Positions 35,024-44,199 are shown, counted from the stretch's first letter. The stretch is 64,000 bases of DNA from Plesiomonas sp051652165 (GCF_051652165.1 NZ_JBOFTR010000016.1:485778-549777); one strand, 5' to 3'. Program-made: numbers and translations. The notes: generated by a model not told the origin, from the sequence alone.

Positions 35024-37597
35024 TTACTGTTTTGCGGTAATCTCGCCATTTTCCAGATCAAGTGTGAGTAACTTCCCTGGCAGCAATTTACCTGACAATA
35101 TTTGCTGTGCCAGCGGATTCTCAACTTCTTGCTGCATCGCCCGTTTTAGCGGACGCGCGCCATAGATAGGATCATAACCAGCCTGCGCCAGATGCTCCAA
35201 CGCAGCATCCGTCATATGTACCTGATAACCGCGATCTTCCAGACGTTTGTACAAACGTTGTAACTGAATAGCCGCAATGGATTTAATCTGCTCACTACCC
35301 AGTGGGTGGAATACCACAGTTTCATCAATACGGTTAATAAATTCAGGGCGGAAGTGCTGTGATACGGCACTCATCACCAGCTCTTTCATCTCACCGTAAT
35401 CGAGTGTACCAAACTGATCTTGAATCAGATCCGAGCCTAAATTAGAGGTCATGATCACCACGGTGTTACGAAAATCAACCGTACGACCTTGTCCATCAGT
35501 AAGACGGCCATCATCAAGCACCTGCAACAGAATGTTAAACACATCCGGATGCGCCTTCTCTACTTCATCGAGCAGGATAACCGAGTACGGGCGACGACGA
35601 ACCGCTTCGGTCAAATAGCCCCCCTCTTCGTAGCCCACATAACCCGGAGGCGCACCAACAAGGCGTGACACCGAATGTTTTTCCATGAACTCCGACATAT
35701 CAATCCGCACCATGGCATCATCACTGTCGAACATAAAATTCGCCAATGCTTTACACAACTCAGTTTTACCGACACCGGTTGGGCCTAAGAACAAAAATGA
35801 ACCAATCGGACGATTAGGATCAGCCAACCCAGCGCGACTACGACGAATTGCATTTGATACTGCTTCAACCGCTTCATTCTGGCCAATCACCCGCTTATGC
35901 AGATCATTTTCCATCCGCAGCAGTTTATCGCGCTCGCCTTCAAGCATACGGGCAACCGGAATACCGGTCGCTTTTGATAGCACATCGGCAATTTCAGCAT
36001 CGGTGACTTTATTGCGCAGCAGTTGCATCTCTTTTGTATCAGTCTGGCTGGCTATTTCAAGCTGCTTTTCCAGTGCCGGAATACGGCCATATTGCAGCTC
36101 AGACATTCGAGCCAAATCACCAGCACGACGCGCTTGTTCAAGTTGCGTTTTAACTTGCTCTAACTCTGCTTTGATGTGTTGTGTTCCGGATAAAGCCGCT
36201 TTCTCTGCTTTCCAGACTTCATCTAACTCAGCGTATTCACGCTCTTTGGTCTCTAACTCTTCGTTCAACATAGCAAGACGCTTGAGACTGGCATCATCAG
36301 ACTCTTTTTGCAGTGCTTGCTGCTCAAGTTTGAGCTGAATAATCCGGCGATCAAGGCGATCTAATGACTCAGGTTTTGAGTCTATCTGCATCCGGATGCT
36401 GGAAGCGGCTTCATCAATCAGATCAATAGCTTTATCCGGCAACTGGCGATCTGCAATATAGCGATGTGACAGCGTTGCTGCCGCGACAATGGCCGGATCA
36501 GTAATCTGTACATGGTGGTGCAGCTCATAACGCTCTTTCAACCCGCGCAAGATAGCAATCGTATCTTCAACGGTAGGCTGTGCGACATACACTTTTTGAA
36601 AACGGCGCTCAAGTGCGGCATCTTTTTCAATATACTGACGATACTCATCAAGCGTGGTCGCCCCGACACAGTGCAGCTCACCACGAGCCAAGGCCGGTTT
36701 AAGCATATTCCCCGCATCCATTGCGCCGTCACCTTTACCGGCACCGACCATGGTATGCAGCTCATCAATAAACAGAATGACGCTGCCCTCTTCTTTGCTC
36801 AGCTCATTCAATACTGATTTTAAACGCTCTTCAAACTCACCACGGTATTTTGCACCGGCAATCAGCGCGCCCATGTCCAGAGAAAGAACACGCTTATGCT
36901 TTAGGCCTTCCGGTACTTCACCATTAATAATACGCTGCGCCAAGCCCTCTACAATCGCGGTTTTACCCACACCCGGCTCACCAATAAGTACCGGATTATT
37001 TTTGGTTCGGCGCTGCAAAACCTGAATCGTACGGCGAATCTCTTCATCGCGGCCAATAACCGGATCTAATTTCCCCTGCTCGGCACGTTCAGTCAGATCA
37101 ATGGTGAATTTTTTTAGTGCCTGACGCGAGTCTTCCGCATTGGCATCGTTGACGCTATCTCCACCACGCATTTGATCAACAGCAGCATTCAATTTAGCCA
37201 CTGTCACCCCCTGTTTACGCAGAGTATCCCCTAATTTTCCACGCTCTTCACTAGCAGCTAACACAAACAATTCAGAAGAGATAAATTTATCATGCCGTTT
37301 TTGTGCAATTTTATCGCACACGTTCATTAAACGGCCTAAATCTTGCGATAGCTGTACATCACCGCCAATACCATCAACTTTCGGTAAACGGTCTAGCTCT
37401 TGCGTCAGTGCAGAACGCAGTGCCGCAACATCAACACCCGTACTGGTCAACAGTGGGCGCACTGTACCGCTCTCTTGATTGAGCAGAGCCAGCATCAGGT
37501 GGATAGGTTCGATATATTGGTTATCACGCCCTAAGGCTAAAGATTGCGCATCGGCAATGGCTTCTTGAAATTTACTGGTTAGACGATCCAGACGCAT
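35024..37597 (-). CDS. clpB: Protein disaggregase chaperone ClpB
   Basis: An 857-residue Hsp100 ATPase, the usual length. It has the N-terminal Clp repeat (EPIHLMLALLNQESG), the first AAA+ site with GEPGVGKT (near 205) and LFIDELHTMVGAG, the M-domain coiled coil, the second site GPTGVGKT (near 606) and VILLDEVEKAHPDVFNILLQVLDDGRLTDGQGRTVDFRNT. With DnaK it dissolves aggregated proteins in the cytoplasm. GGAGGAG stands two bases from the ATG-proximal region at 37597. A sigma-32-type promoter precedes it. In E. coli it is likewise next to pgeF and rluD. Confidence 0.98.
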   Translation of the reverse strand: MRLDRLTSKFQEAIADAQSLALGRDNQYIEPIHLMLALLNQESGTVRPLLTSTGVDVAALRSALTQELDRLPKVDGIGGDVQLSQDLGRLMNVCDKIAQKRHDKFISSELFVLAASEERGKLGDTLRKQGVTVAKLNAAVDQMRGGDSVNDANAEDSRQALKKFTIDLTERAEQGKLDPVIGRDEEIRRTIQVLQRRTKNNPVLIGEPGVGKTAIVEGLAQRIINGEVPEGLKHKRVLSLDMGALIAGAKYRGEFEERLKSVLNELSKEEGSVILFIDELHTMVGAGKGDGAMDAGNMLKPALARGELHCVGATTLDEYRQYIEKDAALERRFQKVYVAQPTVEDTIAILRGLKERYELHHHVQITDPAIVAAATLSHRYIADRQLPDKAIDLIDEAASSIRMQIDSKPESLDRLDRRIIQLKLEQQALQKESDDASLKRLAMLNEELETKEREYAELDEVWKAEKAALSGTQHIKAELEQVKTQLEQARRAGDLARMSELQYGRIPALEKQLEIASQTDTKEMQLLRNKVTDAEIADVLSKATGIPVARMLEGERDKLLRMENDLHKRVIGQNEAVEAVSNAIRRSRAGLADPNRPIGSFLFLGPTGVGKTELCKALANFMFDSDDAMVRIDMSEFMEKHSVSRLVGAPPGYVGYEEGGYLTEAVRRRPYSVILLDEVEKAHPDVFNILLQVLDDGRLTDGQGRTVDFRNTVVIMTSNLGSDLIQDQFGTLDYGEMKELVMSAVSQHFRPEFINRIDETVVFHPLGSEQIKSIAAIQLQRLYKRLEDRGYQVHMTDAALEHLAQAGYDPIYGARPLKRAMQQEVENPLAQQILSGKLLPGKLLTLDLENGEITAKQ

Positions 37598-37648
37598 AAC
37601 TCCTCCTAAACGGTCGTTGCGCGCAATTATTCATCGTTGTTATTTATT

Positions 37649-37676
37649 AAATGAGGTTTAGTCTGGTATTTTCAAG
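37649..37676 (-). promoter_or_regulatory. Sigma-32 (heat-shock) promoter of clpB
   Basis: On the minus strand CTTGAAA (37670-37676), a 13-base spacer, then CCTCATTT (37649-37656). This matches the RpoH consensus CTTGAAA-N(11-16)-CCCCATnT with a single mismatch, 52 bases before the clpB start codon. Confidence 0.85.
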
Positions 37677-37746
37677 AGCGCGATTGAAAAGAAGTATGAC
37701 AAGGTGTTTATAAGAAATCAGTATATAAAGCATACGACTCATCAAC

Positions 37747-37775
37747 AAAAAAAGCCTGCTCAAAGCAGGCTTTTC
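37747..37775 (-). terminator. Rho-independent terminator of rluD-pgeF
   Basis: An 11-bp stem (37750-37760 with 37764-37774) with a 3-nt loop and T tract on the minus strand, 26 bases behind the pgeF stop and ahead of the clpB promoter. Confidence 0.85.
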
Positions 37776-37800
37776 AATACATAAATCGGGTGATGGTGTA

Positions 37801-38529
37801 CTACTCTCGCCAAATCAGACTGGCCTGACGGCCGGTAACCGATTCACGACGGAATGAGAAAAACTGTTCGGCATCACTCACGGTACAATAATCACCGCCG
37901 TAAATCGCGGTAACTCCGGCAGCCAGCATACGCTGACGCGCCAGCAGATAAATATCGGCCAGATAACGATCACCGTGCGGCGTAAACGCCAATACCGCCG
38001 CTGGACTGTGCTGAATAAACTGCTCACGGACTTCAGCGCCAACCTCAAACACACTCGGCCCGATAGCTGGCCCCATCCACGCCATAATGCGAGCAGGCGC
38101 AACGCCAAAGCGCGCGATGGTTTTCTCTAATACGCCATCGCACAACCCACGCCATCCGGCATGAGCGGCCGCCACTTGCGTGCCGTCATCACTGCAAAAC
38201 AGCACCGGCAGACAATCAGCAGTCATCACCGCACAGACAATATCAGGCTGCGCGGTGAAAGAGGAATCCGCATCGCGCGGTGCTTCTGCATCAGCAGGTA
38301 AAATCAGCACACGCGTTCCGTGTACCTGATTTAGCCAGACAGGTTCAGCTGGTAAACGTGCCGCATTACGCAGCAACGCACGGTTTTGAACCACGGCGCT
38401 AGATGAGTCGCCCACATGCGTGCCAAGATTTAAGCTCGCATATGCCCCTTCACTTATACCCCCGTCACGGGTTGTACTCAGCGCGCGAACATTTGTCGGC
38501 GCAGGCCAATTAGGTTCAATCCACTTCAT
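37801..38529 (-). CDS. pgeF: Peptidoglycan editing factor PgeF (YfiH)
   Basis: A 242-residue protein of the YfiH/DUF152 (laccase-like) family. Family markers: WPAPTNVRALSTTRDGGISEGAYASLNLGTHVGD, LNQVHGTRVL, AVMTADCLPVLFCSDDGTQVAAAHAGWRGLCDGVLE, MGPAIGPSVFEVG. The His and Cys of VHG, ADCLP and AHAGW form the metal site. In E. coli PgeF removes wrongly incorporated serine from peptidoglycan precursors; older annotations call it a polyphenol oxidase or purine nucleoside phosphorylase. It lies 58 bases behind rluD and probably shares its transcript. Confidence 0.93.
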   Translation of the reverse strand: MKWIEPNWPAPTNVRALSTTRDGGISEGAYASLNLGTHVGDSSSAVVQNRALLRNAARLPAEPVWLNQVHGTRVLILPADAEAPRDADSSFTAQPDIVCAVMTADCLPVLFCSDDGTQVAAAHAGWRGLCDGVLEKTIARFGVAPARIMAWMGPAIGPSVFEVGAEVREQFIQHSPAAVLAFTPHGDRYLADIYLLARQRMLAAGVTAIYGGDYCTVSDAEQFFSFRRESVTGRQASLIWRE

Positions 38530-38587
38530 CTATCCATCTCACTATTGGCTATGAGCGCACAGGTACACGGCTGCTCGACGTGACTGA

Positions 38588-39565
38588 TTAATAATCCATA
38601 TCATCTTTATGTTCTTGCGCATCAGCACGCAACGTTTCAACCAGCTCAACCATATCATCAGGGATAGGGGCATGCCACTCAAGTAATTCCCCTGAGATTG
38701 GGTGTACTAATCGCAGCATCGTCGCGTGTAGAGCTTGACGATCAAACTTACGTAACACCTGCAAGAACGCCTCGGATGCCCCACGTGGTGGACGCGGACG
38801 ACCACCGTACAACGGATCACCAATCAGCGGATGGCTGATAAACGACATATGCACACGGATCTGATGCGTACGGCCCGACTCAAGGCGTAAACGCAAACGA
38901 GTATGGGCACGGAAACGCTCCATAATCCGGTAGTGCGTAACAGCCGGCTTACCCATTGGGTGCACCGCCATATGCGTACGCTTGCTCGGATGACGTGAGA
39001 TTGGTTCATCCACCGTGCCGCCTTTGGTCATAATACCAATAGCAATGGCTTCATACTCACGGGTGATCTCACGGCGTTGTAGTGCTTCAACCAAATGTGT
39101 TTGGGCAGGAACTGTTTTTGCCACTACCATTAAACCAGTGGTATCTTTATCTAAACGATGCACGATACCCGCACGCGGAACATCGGCAATTGTTGGACAA
39201 TAGTGCAGTAATGCGTTCAATATAGTACCGTCAGCATTGCCTGCACCTGGATGAACCACCAGATCACGCGGTTTATTGATAACAAGAATATCGTCATCTT
39301 CATAGACAATATTCAATGGGATATCTTGTGCTTCCCAGCGCGCAGGCTCTTCGAGTACTGCGGCAATAACGATCTGTTCACCGCCAAGCACCTTTTCACG
39401 CGGACGATCAACGATATTGCCGTCAACCTGAACGCCACGCTCTTGGATCCACGTTTTAATGCGTGAACGTGAGTAATCGGGGAACAACTCTGCTAATGCT
39501 TGGTCTAAGCGTTGCCCGAGTTGGTGGTAAGCCACTGTCGCTGTTAGTTCAATTTGTTGTGCCAT
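38588..39565 (-). CDS. rluD: 23S rRNA pseudouridine synthase RluD
   Basis: A 325-residue RluA-family enzyme. An N-terminal S4 RNA-binding domain (GQRLDQALAELFPDYSRSRIKTWIQERGVQVDGNIV) precedes the synthase domain, with DDDILVINKPRDLVVHPGAGN and the catalytic motif GIVHRLDKDTTGLMVVAKT (Asp near 139), then LESGRTHQIRVHMSFISHPLIGDPLYGG. RluD makes pseudouridines 1911, 1915 and 1917 in helix 69 of 23S rRNA. It is divergent from bamD, as in E. coli, with 144 bases between the start codons. Confidence 0.96.
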   Translation of the reverse strand: MAQQIELTATVAYHQLGQRLDQALAELFPDYSRSRIKTWIQERGVQVDGNIVDRPREKVLGGEQIVIAAVLEEPARWEAQDIPLNIVYEDDDILVINKPRDLVVHPGAGNADGTILNALLHYCPTIADVPRAGIVHRLDKDTTGLMVVAKTVPAQTHLVEALQRREITREYEAIAIGIMTKGGTVDEPISRHPSKRTHMAVHPMGKPAVTHYRIMERFRAHTRLRLRLESGRTHQIRVHMSFISHPLIGDPLYGGRPRPPRGASEAFLQVLRKFDRQALHATMLRLVHPISGELLEWHAPIPDDMVELVETLRADAQEHKDDMDY

Positions 39566-39709
39566 GTCGCAACTTCTTTATTAACGTTGAGTTTATTAAC
39601 GTTGGGTTTTAACGGCATGCCGTTTAGAATAGCCTGTAATTGTACATTTCTTTGCTGGGATCTTTATGGAAAGACTCCCACAAGCCACTTGAGGATGATC
39701 GAGAACGTC

Positions 39710-40447
39710 ATGAAGCGTATTAAAGCCCTGATGGTATCAGTAGCTCTTGCCGTCACGCTAGCGGGATGCTCCAGCACAAAAGAGACCGTACCTGACTCTC
39801 CTCCTGCCGAGCTGTATGCAAGCGCGCAGGAAAAATTACAGGATGGTAACTTCCGTGAAGCCATTACCCAATTAGAAGCATTGGATACCCGCTATCCGTT
39901 TGGCCCTTATTCACAGCAAGTTCAACTCGATCTGATTTATGCTTATTATAAATCAGCCGACCTTGCCTTGGCGATGGCATCGATTGACCGCTTTTTGCGT
40001 TTAAATCCAACATCACCACAAGCTGACTATGTGCTGTATATGCGGGGTCTAACGGATATGGCCTACGATGACAATTTACTGCATGGATTATTTGGTATTG
40101 ATCGCTCTGATCGTAACCCTGCGCATGCTCGCCAAGCATTTCGTGATTTTACCATGTTGCTTCAGCGTTATCCGAGCAGTTCTTATGCAGCAGATGCACA
40201 TGCTCGATTAGTCTTTCTGAAAAATCGGCTTGCCAAGCATGAACTGGCGGTTTCCCAGTACTATACCAAACGTGGCGCGTATGTCGCGGTGATTAATCGT
40301 GTTGAGCAAATGCTTGTCGATTATCCTGACACTCAAGCAACCCGTGAAGCACTCCCTTTAATGGAAAATGCTTATCAAAAACTGGGGTTAACCCACGAAG
40401 CAGAGAAAGTAAATAAGCTGATTTCTACTAATAAATCAGCAGCATAA
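39710..40447 (+). CDS. bamD: Outer-membrane assembly lipoprotein BamD
   Basis: 245 residues from the ATG at 39710; a longer frame upstream reads into the rluD promoter and is not natural. Signal peptide with lipobox TLAGC (Cys19), then TPR repeats in the order seen in E. coli BamD: LYASAQEKLQDGNFREAITQLEALDTRYPFGPYSQQVQLDLIYAYYK, YVLYMRGLTDMAYDD, RQAFRDFTMLLQRYPSSSYAADAHARL, NRVEQMLVDYPDTQATREALPLMENAYQKLGL. It is an essential subunit of the BAM complex that inserts beta-barrel proteins. Monocistronic, with a terminator about 145 bases downstream. Confidence 0.97.
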   Translation: MKRIKALMVSVALAVTLAGCSSTKETVPDSPPAELYASAQEKLQDGNFREAITQLEALDTRYPFGPYSQQVQLDLIYAYYKSADLALAMASIDRFLRLNPTSPQADYVLYMRGLTDMAYDDNLLHGLFGIDRSDRNPAHARQAFRDFTMLLQRYPSSSYAADAHARLVFLKNRLAKHELAVSQYYTKRGAYVAVINRVEQMLVDYPDTQATREALPLMENAYQKLGLTHEAEKVNKLISTNKSAA

Positions 40448-40589
40448 AAGAGTCTCTCTTTGCATGATAATATTCGTGGCGATATTGCAGTATAAATGCG
40501 ACCAGTAAAGATATTACTGCCGTTGTAGATAGCTACCTGATAATTGCCAAATAGAGCAGTTATCATAGATAAAAAAGTATAAACATAAT

Positions 40590-40622
40590 AAAAAGCGTAC
40601 TGATTTTCAGTGCGTTTTTTTT
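40590..40622 (+). terminator. Terminator downstream of bamD
   Basis: A 14-bp stem with two G-T wobble pairs (AAAAAGCGTACTGA with TCAGTGCGTTTTTT) and an eight-T tail. The distance from bamD (about 140 bases) is long. Confidence 0.7.
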
Positions 40623-40860
40623 ATTGTGCTTCATTACGCTTAAGCTAAATTTGCTATAAAAAAGATGATTTTACAAAAAGAGGTATGAGTGAATTGACAT
40701 AACAAACTGTTTTAAAAGCAAAAGAACCCAATAAGCTGATTCCATTTATTGCTCGAATTTTTTTATCGTGCCCCAGTCACAATAGAACAGCAAGTACTCT
40801 TCTCTGTTTTTATTAATCGATATCACAGTTTGTTGTGCTAAAGCACATTACTCGCAATAA

Positions 40861-40876
40861 CGTGATCTGAGTCACA
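40861..40876. promoter_or_regulatory. CRP-like site upstream of raiA
   Basis: CGTGA-TCTGAG-TCACA differs from the CRP consensus TGTGA-N6-TCACA at one base. It is centred about 75 bases before the raiA start codon, in the range of an activator site. Confidence 0.65.
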
Positions 40877-40943
40877 CTTTATTTATTCTAATTGAGTATT
40901 CTGAAGTTAAGCCCAATGGCGGTACAGACACAGAGGTAAGCCT

Positions 40944-41318
40944 ATGAAAGTTAACATTACTAGCAAACAAATGGACATCACCCCGGCAATTCGTGAGCAC
41001 GTGGAAGACCGTCTGGCTAAGTTAGAAAAATGGCAAACTCCGCTGATTAAACCGCATGTGATCTTGAGCAAAAATCCACAAGGCGAGTTTATTGCAGAAG
41101 CAAATATCGGTATTGCGAACGGACAACTGGTTGCAAGTGCACAACATATTGATATGTATGCGGCAATTAATGAGATGCTGCTAAAACTAGAACGTCAGCT
41201 AAATAAATTGCAGCACAAGAACGAGTCTCGCCGTTCAACGCAGAGCGTTAAAGAGTCAAACCGAGTGCAAGATGACACTGCAGAAGCGATCTCTGATGAA
41301 GAGGAAGAGGCGTTTTAA
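40944..41318 (+). CDS. raiA: Ribosome-associated inhibitor RaiA (YfiA)
   Basis: A 124-residue protein of the HPF/YfiA family. The core is KVNITSKQMDITPAIREHVEDRLAKLEKW, KNPQGEFIAEANIG, DMYAAINEMLLKLERQLNKLQHK, followed by an acidic tail (DEEEEAF) longer than that of HPF-short. Position between bamD and pheL-pheA is the same as in E. coli raiA. It binds the 30S A/P-site region in stationary phase and prevents 100S dimer formation. GAGG RBS before ATG 40944; a CRP-like site lies upstream. Confidence 0.94.
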   Translation: MKVNITSKQMDITPAIREHVEDRLAKLEKWQTPLIKPHVILSKNPQGEFIAEANIGIANGQLVASAQHIDMYAAINEMLLKLERQLNKLQHKNESRRSTQSVKESNRVQDDTAEAISDEEEEAF

Positions 41319-41380
41319 ATACACAAATGCTGTTGTTTTAACAATCTACACCTTAACAGCACATATTAAACATACGACTG

Positions 41381-41405
41381 GCGCACCGTTTACGGTGCGT
41401 TTTGT
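41381..41405 (+). terminator. Rho-independent terminator of raiA
   Basis: CGCACCGT and ACGGTGCG pair over a 2-4 nt loop, followed by TTTTGTTT, about 60 bases behind the raiA stop. Confidence 0.8.
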
Positions 41406-41440
41406 TTATCAATAAACCTAAATTCTCACAGATAAAAAAA

Positions 41441-41470
41441 TTGACAATATCCTCCCCTTCTCGCTACTTT
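41441..41470 (+). promoter_or_regulatory. Promoter of pheL-pheA
   Basis: A consensus -35 (TTGACA, 41441-41446) is followed after 18 bases by TACTTT (41465-41470), a weak -10. It lies about 95 bases before the leader peptide start, as expected for an attenuated transcript. Confidence 0.5.
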
Positions 41471-41564
41471 AAGACATCAATGTTTTTCAACAACTGTTAA
41501 CATCTCACACTCGGCACTTATTGTATGCTGGTGTGATCCAGAGATAAGAGGTATAGGAATAAAT

Positions 41565-41621
41565 ATGAATATGACGCTGTTTTTCTTTGATTTCTTTTTT
41601 AGCTTTAGTGCCGCACGCTAG
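41565..41621 (+). CDS. pheL: pheA leader peptide PheL
   Basis: An 18-codon frame ATG to TAG encoding MNMTLFFFDFFFSFSAAR, with seven phenylalanines in ten residues. A GAGG-like RBS is upstream. It is followed by a terminator hairpin at 41673-41698 and then pheA. This is the classic phenylalanine attenuation leader: stalling at Phe codons when charged tRNA-Phe is scarce lets an antiterminator form. E. coli pheL (15 codons) has the same arrangement. Confidence 0.95.
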   Translation: MNMTLFFFDFFFSFSAAR

Positions 41622-41670
41622 GGGGCTGCTCGTACGACTTGCGTTAAAAACAAATCAAAGACGAACAGTA

Positions 41671-41698
41671 AGCCTCCCTCTACGGGAGGTTTTTTTTT
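41671..41698 (+). terminator. Attenuator terminator of pheA
   Basis: CCTCCC (41673-41678) pairs with GGGAGG (41684-41689), followed by nine T. It lies 50 bases behind the pheL stop and 58 before pheA, the expected place for the attenuator. Confidence 0.92.
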
Positions 41699-41755
41699 AC
41701 TGTTTTTACTCACCCTTTTTTGTTTATTTTTTTGCTGATACCAAGGATGCAGGCC

Positions 41756-42913
41756 ATGACTCAAGATTTAAACGGGATCCGCCAACACATTACGCAGCTT
41801 GATCGCTCACTGTTAAAATTACTGGCAGAGCGCAAGCAGTTGGCACTTGAGGTGGCCCGCAGTAAGGCAAACACACAGACCGCGCTGCGTGATACTACTC
41901 GCGAGCAAGAGCTGCTGGCAACATTAATCCGTTACGGTGAGGATTTACAGCTTGATGCTCACTACATCACGCAGATCTACCACACCATTATTGAAGATTC
42001 GGTGCTCACCCAGCAGGCGTATCTGCAAAAACAGTTAAATCCTGAAACCCATCAGTTTACCCGTGTGGCTTTTTTGGGAATGCGCGGCTCATATTCACAT
42101 CTAGCATCACGCAAGTATGCACTGCGCCACCAAGAGCGCATTATTGACATTAGTTGCCGCACCTTTGCTGAAATTTTGCAGTGTGTGGAAGCTGGTGAGG
42201 CAGATTACGGCGTGCTACCGATTGAAAATACCAGTTCGGGATCTATCAATGATGTCTATGATTTGCTGCAACACACGCAGTTATCTATTGTGGGTGAGCT
42301 AACCCACCCGATAGAGCACTGTTTATTGGCTACCCATGATGTACAGAGTATTGAGCAGATTCATACGGTCTACAGCCACCCACAGCCAATTCAGCAATGT
42401 AGCCAATTTCTGGCCACCTTTGGGCAAGTACAACTGGAGTTTTGTGAAAGCTCATCACACGCAATGCAGAAAGTGGCGCAGTTGCAATCACCCCATGTTG
42501 CGGCAATCAGCAGTGCTGAGGGCGGTGAGTTATACGGTCTGGTTTCACTCAAAAATGGTATCGCCAACCAGCAAGAGAACATCAGCCGTTTTATTGTGGT
42601 AGCCCGTAATCCGATTGATGTCGCCCCACAGGTACAAGCCAAAACCACGCTAATTATGTCAACCGCCCAACAAGCCGGATCACTGGTTGAGGCGCTGCTC
42701 ATTTTGCGCGATCACGGTATCAATATGACAAAACTCGAATCTCGTCCGATTAATGGTCATCCGTGGGAAGAGATGTTTTATTTGGATATCGAGGGCAACG
42801 TGCAAGATGAACAGATGCAGGCTGCCATCGCCAGCCTGACACAGCAAACGCGTTATCTGAAGGTGCTTGGCTGTTATCCAACCGAAACGGTGATCCCCAC
42901 ACAGATTGCGTAA
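41756..42913 (+). CDS. pheA: Bifunctional chorismate mutase/prephenate dehydratase PheA
   Basis: 385 residues from the ATG at 41756, eight bases after AAGGA. An AroQ-type chorismate mutase (1-90; IRQHITQLDRSLLKLLAERKQLALEVARSK), then prephenate dehydratase (about 100-285; VAFLGMRGSYSHLASRKYA, GVLPIENTSSGSINDVYDL), then an ACT regulatory domain (about 297-385) with ESRPINGHPWEEMFYLD, the Phe-binding ESRP motif. It makes phenylpyruvate and is feedback-inhibited by Phe. Controlled by the pheL attenuator. It is convergent with tyrA, as in E. coli. Confidence 0.97.
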   Translation: MTQDLNGIRQHITQLDRSLLKLLAERKQLALEVARSKANTQTALRDTTREQELLATLIRYGEDLQLDAHYITQIYHTIIEDSVLTQQAYLQKQLNPETHQFTRVAFLGMRGSYSHLASRKYALRHQERIIDISCRTFAEILQCVEAGEADYGVLPIENTSSGSINDVYDLLQHTQLSIVGELTHPIEHCLLATHDVQSIEQIHTVYSHPQPIQQCSQFLATFGQVQLEFCESSSHAMQKVAQLQSPHVAAISSAEGGELYGLVSLKNGIANQQENISRFIVVARNPIDVAPQVQAKTTLIMSTAQQAGSLVEALLILRDHGINMTKLESRPINGHPWEEMFYLDIEGNVQDEQMQAAIASLTQQTRYLKVLGCYPTETVIPTQIA

Positions 42914-42941
42914 TGTTATTTTACTGTTAGCTTGCTAAGAT

Positions 42942-42987
42942 CTTCCCCGCCCTAAATTAACTGATCCCATAAAGTGCGGGGAGTTTT
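42942..42987 (+). terminator. Probable terminator of pheA
   Basis: CTTCCCCGC pairs with GCGGGGAG over a 25-nt loop and four T follow. GC-rich but long-looped, so moderate support. Confidence 0.45.
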
Positions 42988-43044
42988 ATGTTGCAAACGG
43001 GGCAACCGATAGACTGTCAAACTAACAAGTTCCACCGGTTGGAT

Positions 43045-44175
43045 TTAACTGCGGTGCACCAGATTATCGTTAGCCTGACGCAACAATACGCGGCTCTCTG
43101 CCTGAAATTGCTGGGCATACTCGCCAAACCACTGCTCTACATCGCCAAAACGCTGCATAAATGCCGATTTATCGTGCTGCTCAAGTAGCGCAATGGCTTC
43201 ACCAAAGCGGCGATGAAAACGTTTGATCATGGCCAGATTTTCTGGCTGTGCCATGATAATGTCAGCATACAGTTGTGGGTCTTGAGCAAATAAACGCCCA
43301 ACCATCGCCAACTCCAAACGATAGATAGGCGAAGAGAGCGCCAGCAATTGCTCAATATCGGCATCTTCCTGTGAGAGATGAAAACCGTAGGCAAAGGTCG
43401 CAAAGTGGCGCAACCCTTGAATCAGGGTCATGGCACTGTCATGCTGTTTGGCATCAATGGCATGCACCCGAGCCCCCCAGATCTGAAACTGCTCAAGCAA
43501 CCACTGATAAGCCTGCGGCATACGACCATTGCAGTAAACGATGACCTGCTTGGCCAGACTAGAGAGATCAGGGCCAAACATTGGGTGTAGCCCGACGACT
43601 GGCCCACGATGTACCGCCAGCATCGCCTGTAACGGGGCTTGTTTGACAGAGGTGAGATCGGCCAAAATGCAGTCAATCGGAAGCTGTTGCAGGCGATCAA
43701 TGACGGCCTCCGTTAAACTGATTGGCACACTAATAAGCACCATTGCTGCATCATCAAGCAAGGCATCAGCATTCACCCAATCATCTTTATCCAACACACG
43801 CACCTGATAACCGGAAAGTGTAAACAGGCGCGCAAACAGCTGACCGAGTTGGCCGCGACCGCCAATAATCACAATCGGTCGCGTAGTCGGATTAACGGTT
43901 TTAAAGCCGCTATCGTTTTCACTCGAATAAGACTCACGCATAACCCGCCGCAAAATATCCTCAATCAGATCAGGCGGTATACCGAGAGCCTGTGCTTCTG
44001 CACGGCGAGCGGCCAGCATCGAGGCTTCACGCTCGGGGACATAAATCGGTAGTCCGTGGCGGCTTTTTACCTCTCCGACTTGTTTCACCAGTGCCAAACG
44101 GCGTGTGAGCAAATCCAGCATTTCGCGGTCAACCGCATCGATGTGATCCCGCAATAGTGCCAGTTCAGGAACCAT
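43045..44175 (-). CDS. tyrA: Bifunctional chorismate mutase/prephenate dehydrogenase TyrA
   Basis: A 376-residue T-protein. Chorismate mutase at 1-90 (LALLRDHIDAVDREMLDLLTRRLALVKQVGEVKSRHGLPIYVPERE), then NAD-dependent prephenate dehydrogenase beginning with the nucleotide-binding GGRGQLG motif (near 105) and VGLHPMFGPD, a conserved active-site block. It makes 4-hydroxyphenylpyruvate for tyrosine. ATG at 44175 with AGAGGA upstream, 24 bases behind aroF, so it forms the aroF-tyrA operon. Confidence 0.96.
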   Translation of the reverse strand: MVPELALLRDHIDAVDREMLDLLTRRLALVKQVGEVKSRHGLPIYVPEREASMLAARRAEAQALGIPPDLIEDILRRVMRESYSSENDSGFKTVNPTTRPIVIIGGRGQLGQLFARLFTLSGYQVRVLDKDDWVNADALLDDAAMVLISVPISLTEAVIDRLQQLPIDCILADLTSVKQAPLQAMLAVHRGPVVGLHPMFGPDLSSLAKQVIVYCNGRMPQAYQWLLEQFQIWGARVHAIDAKQHDSAMTLIQGLRHFATFAYGFHLSQEDADIEQLLALSSPIYRLELAMVGRLFAQDPQLYADIIMAQPENLAMIKRFHRRFGEAIALLEQHDKSAFMQRFGDVEQWFGEYAQQFQAESRVLLRQANDNLVHRS

Positions 44176-44199
44176 GTTCTTTCCTCTTTCGTCCGCAAC

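Larger units (their letters stand above)
40448..40943. other. Gap between bamD and raiA
   Basis: About 500 bases holding the bamD terminator (40590-40622), then AT-rich sequence leading to the raiA promoter with a CRP-like site at 40861-40876. No credible gene. Confidence 0.6.

Noticed and set aside
35685..36338. Plus-strand 217-codon frame
   Set aside because: Serine/arginine-rich shadow of clpB on the opposite strand.
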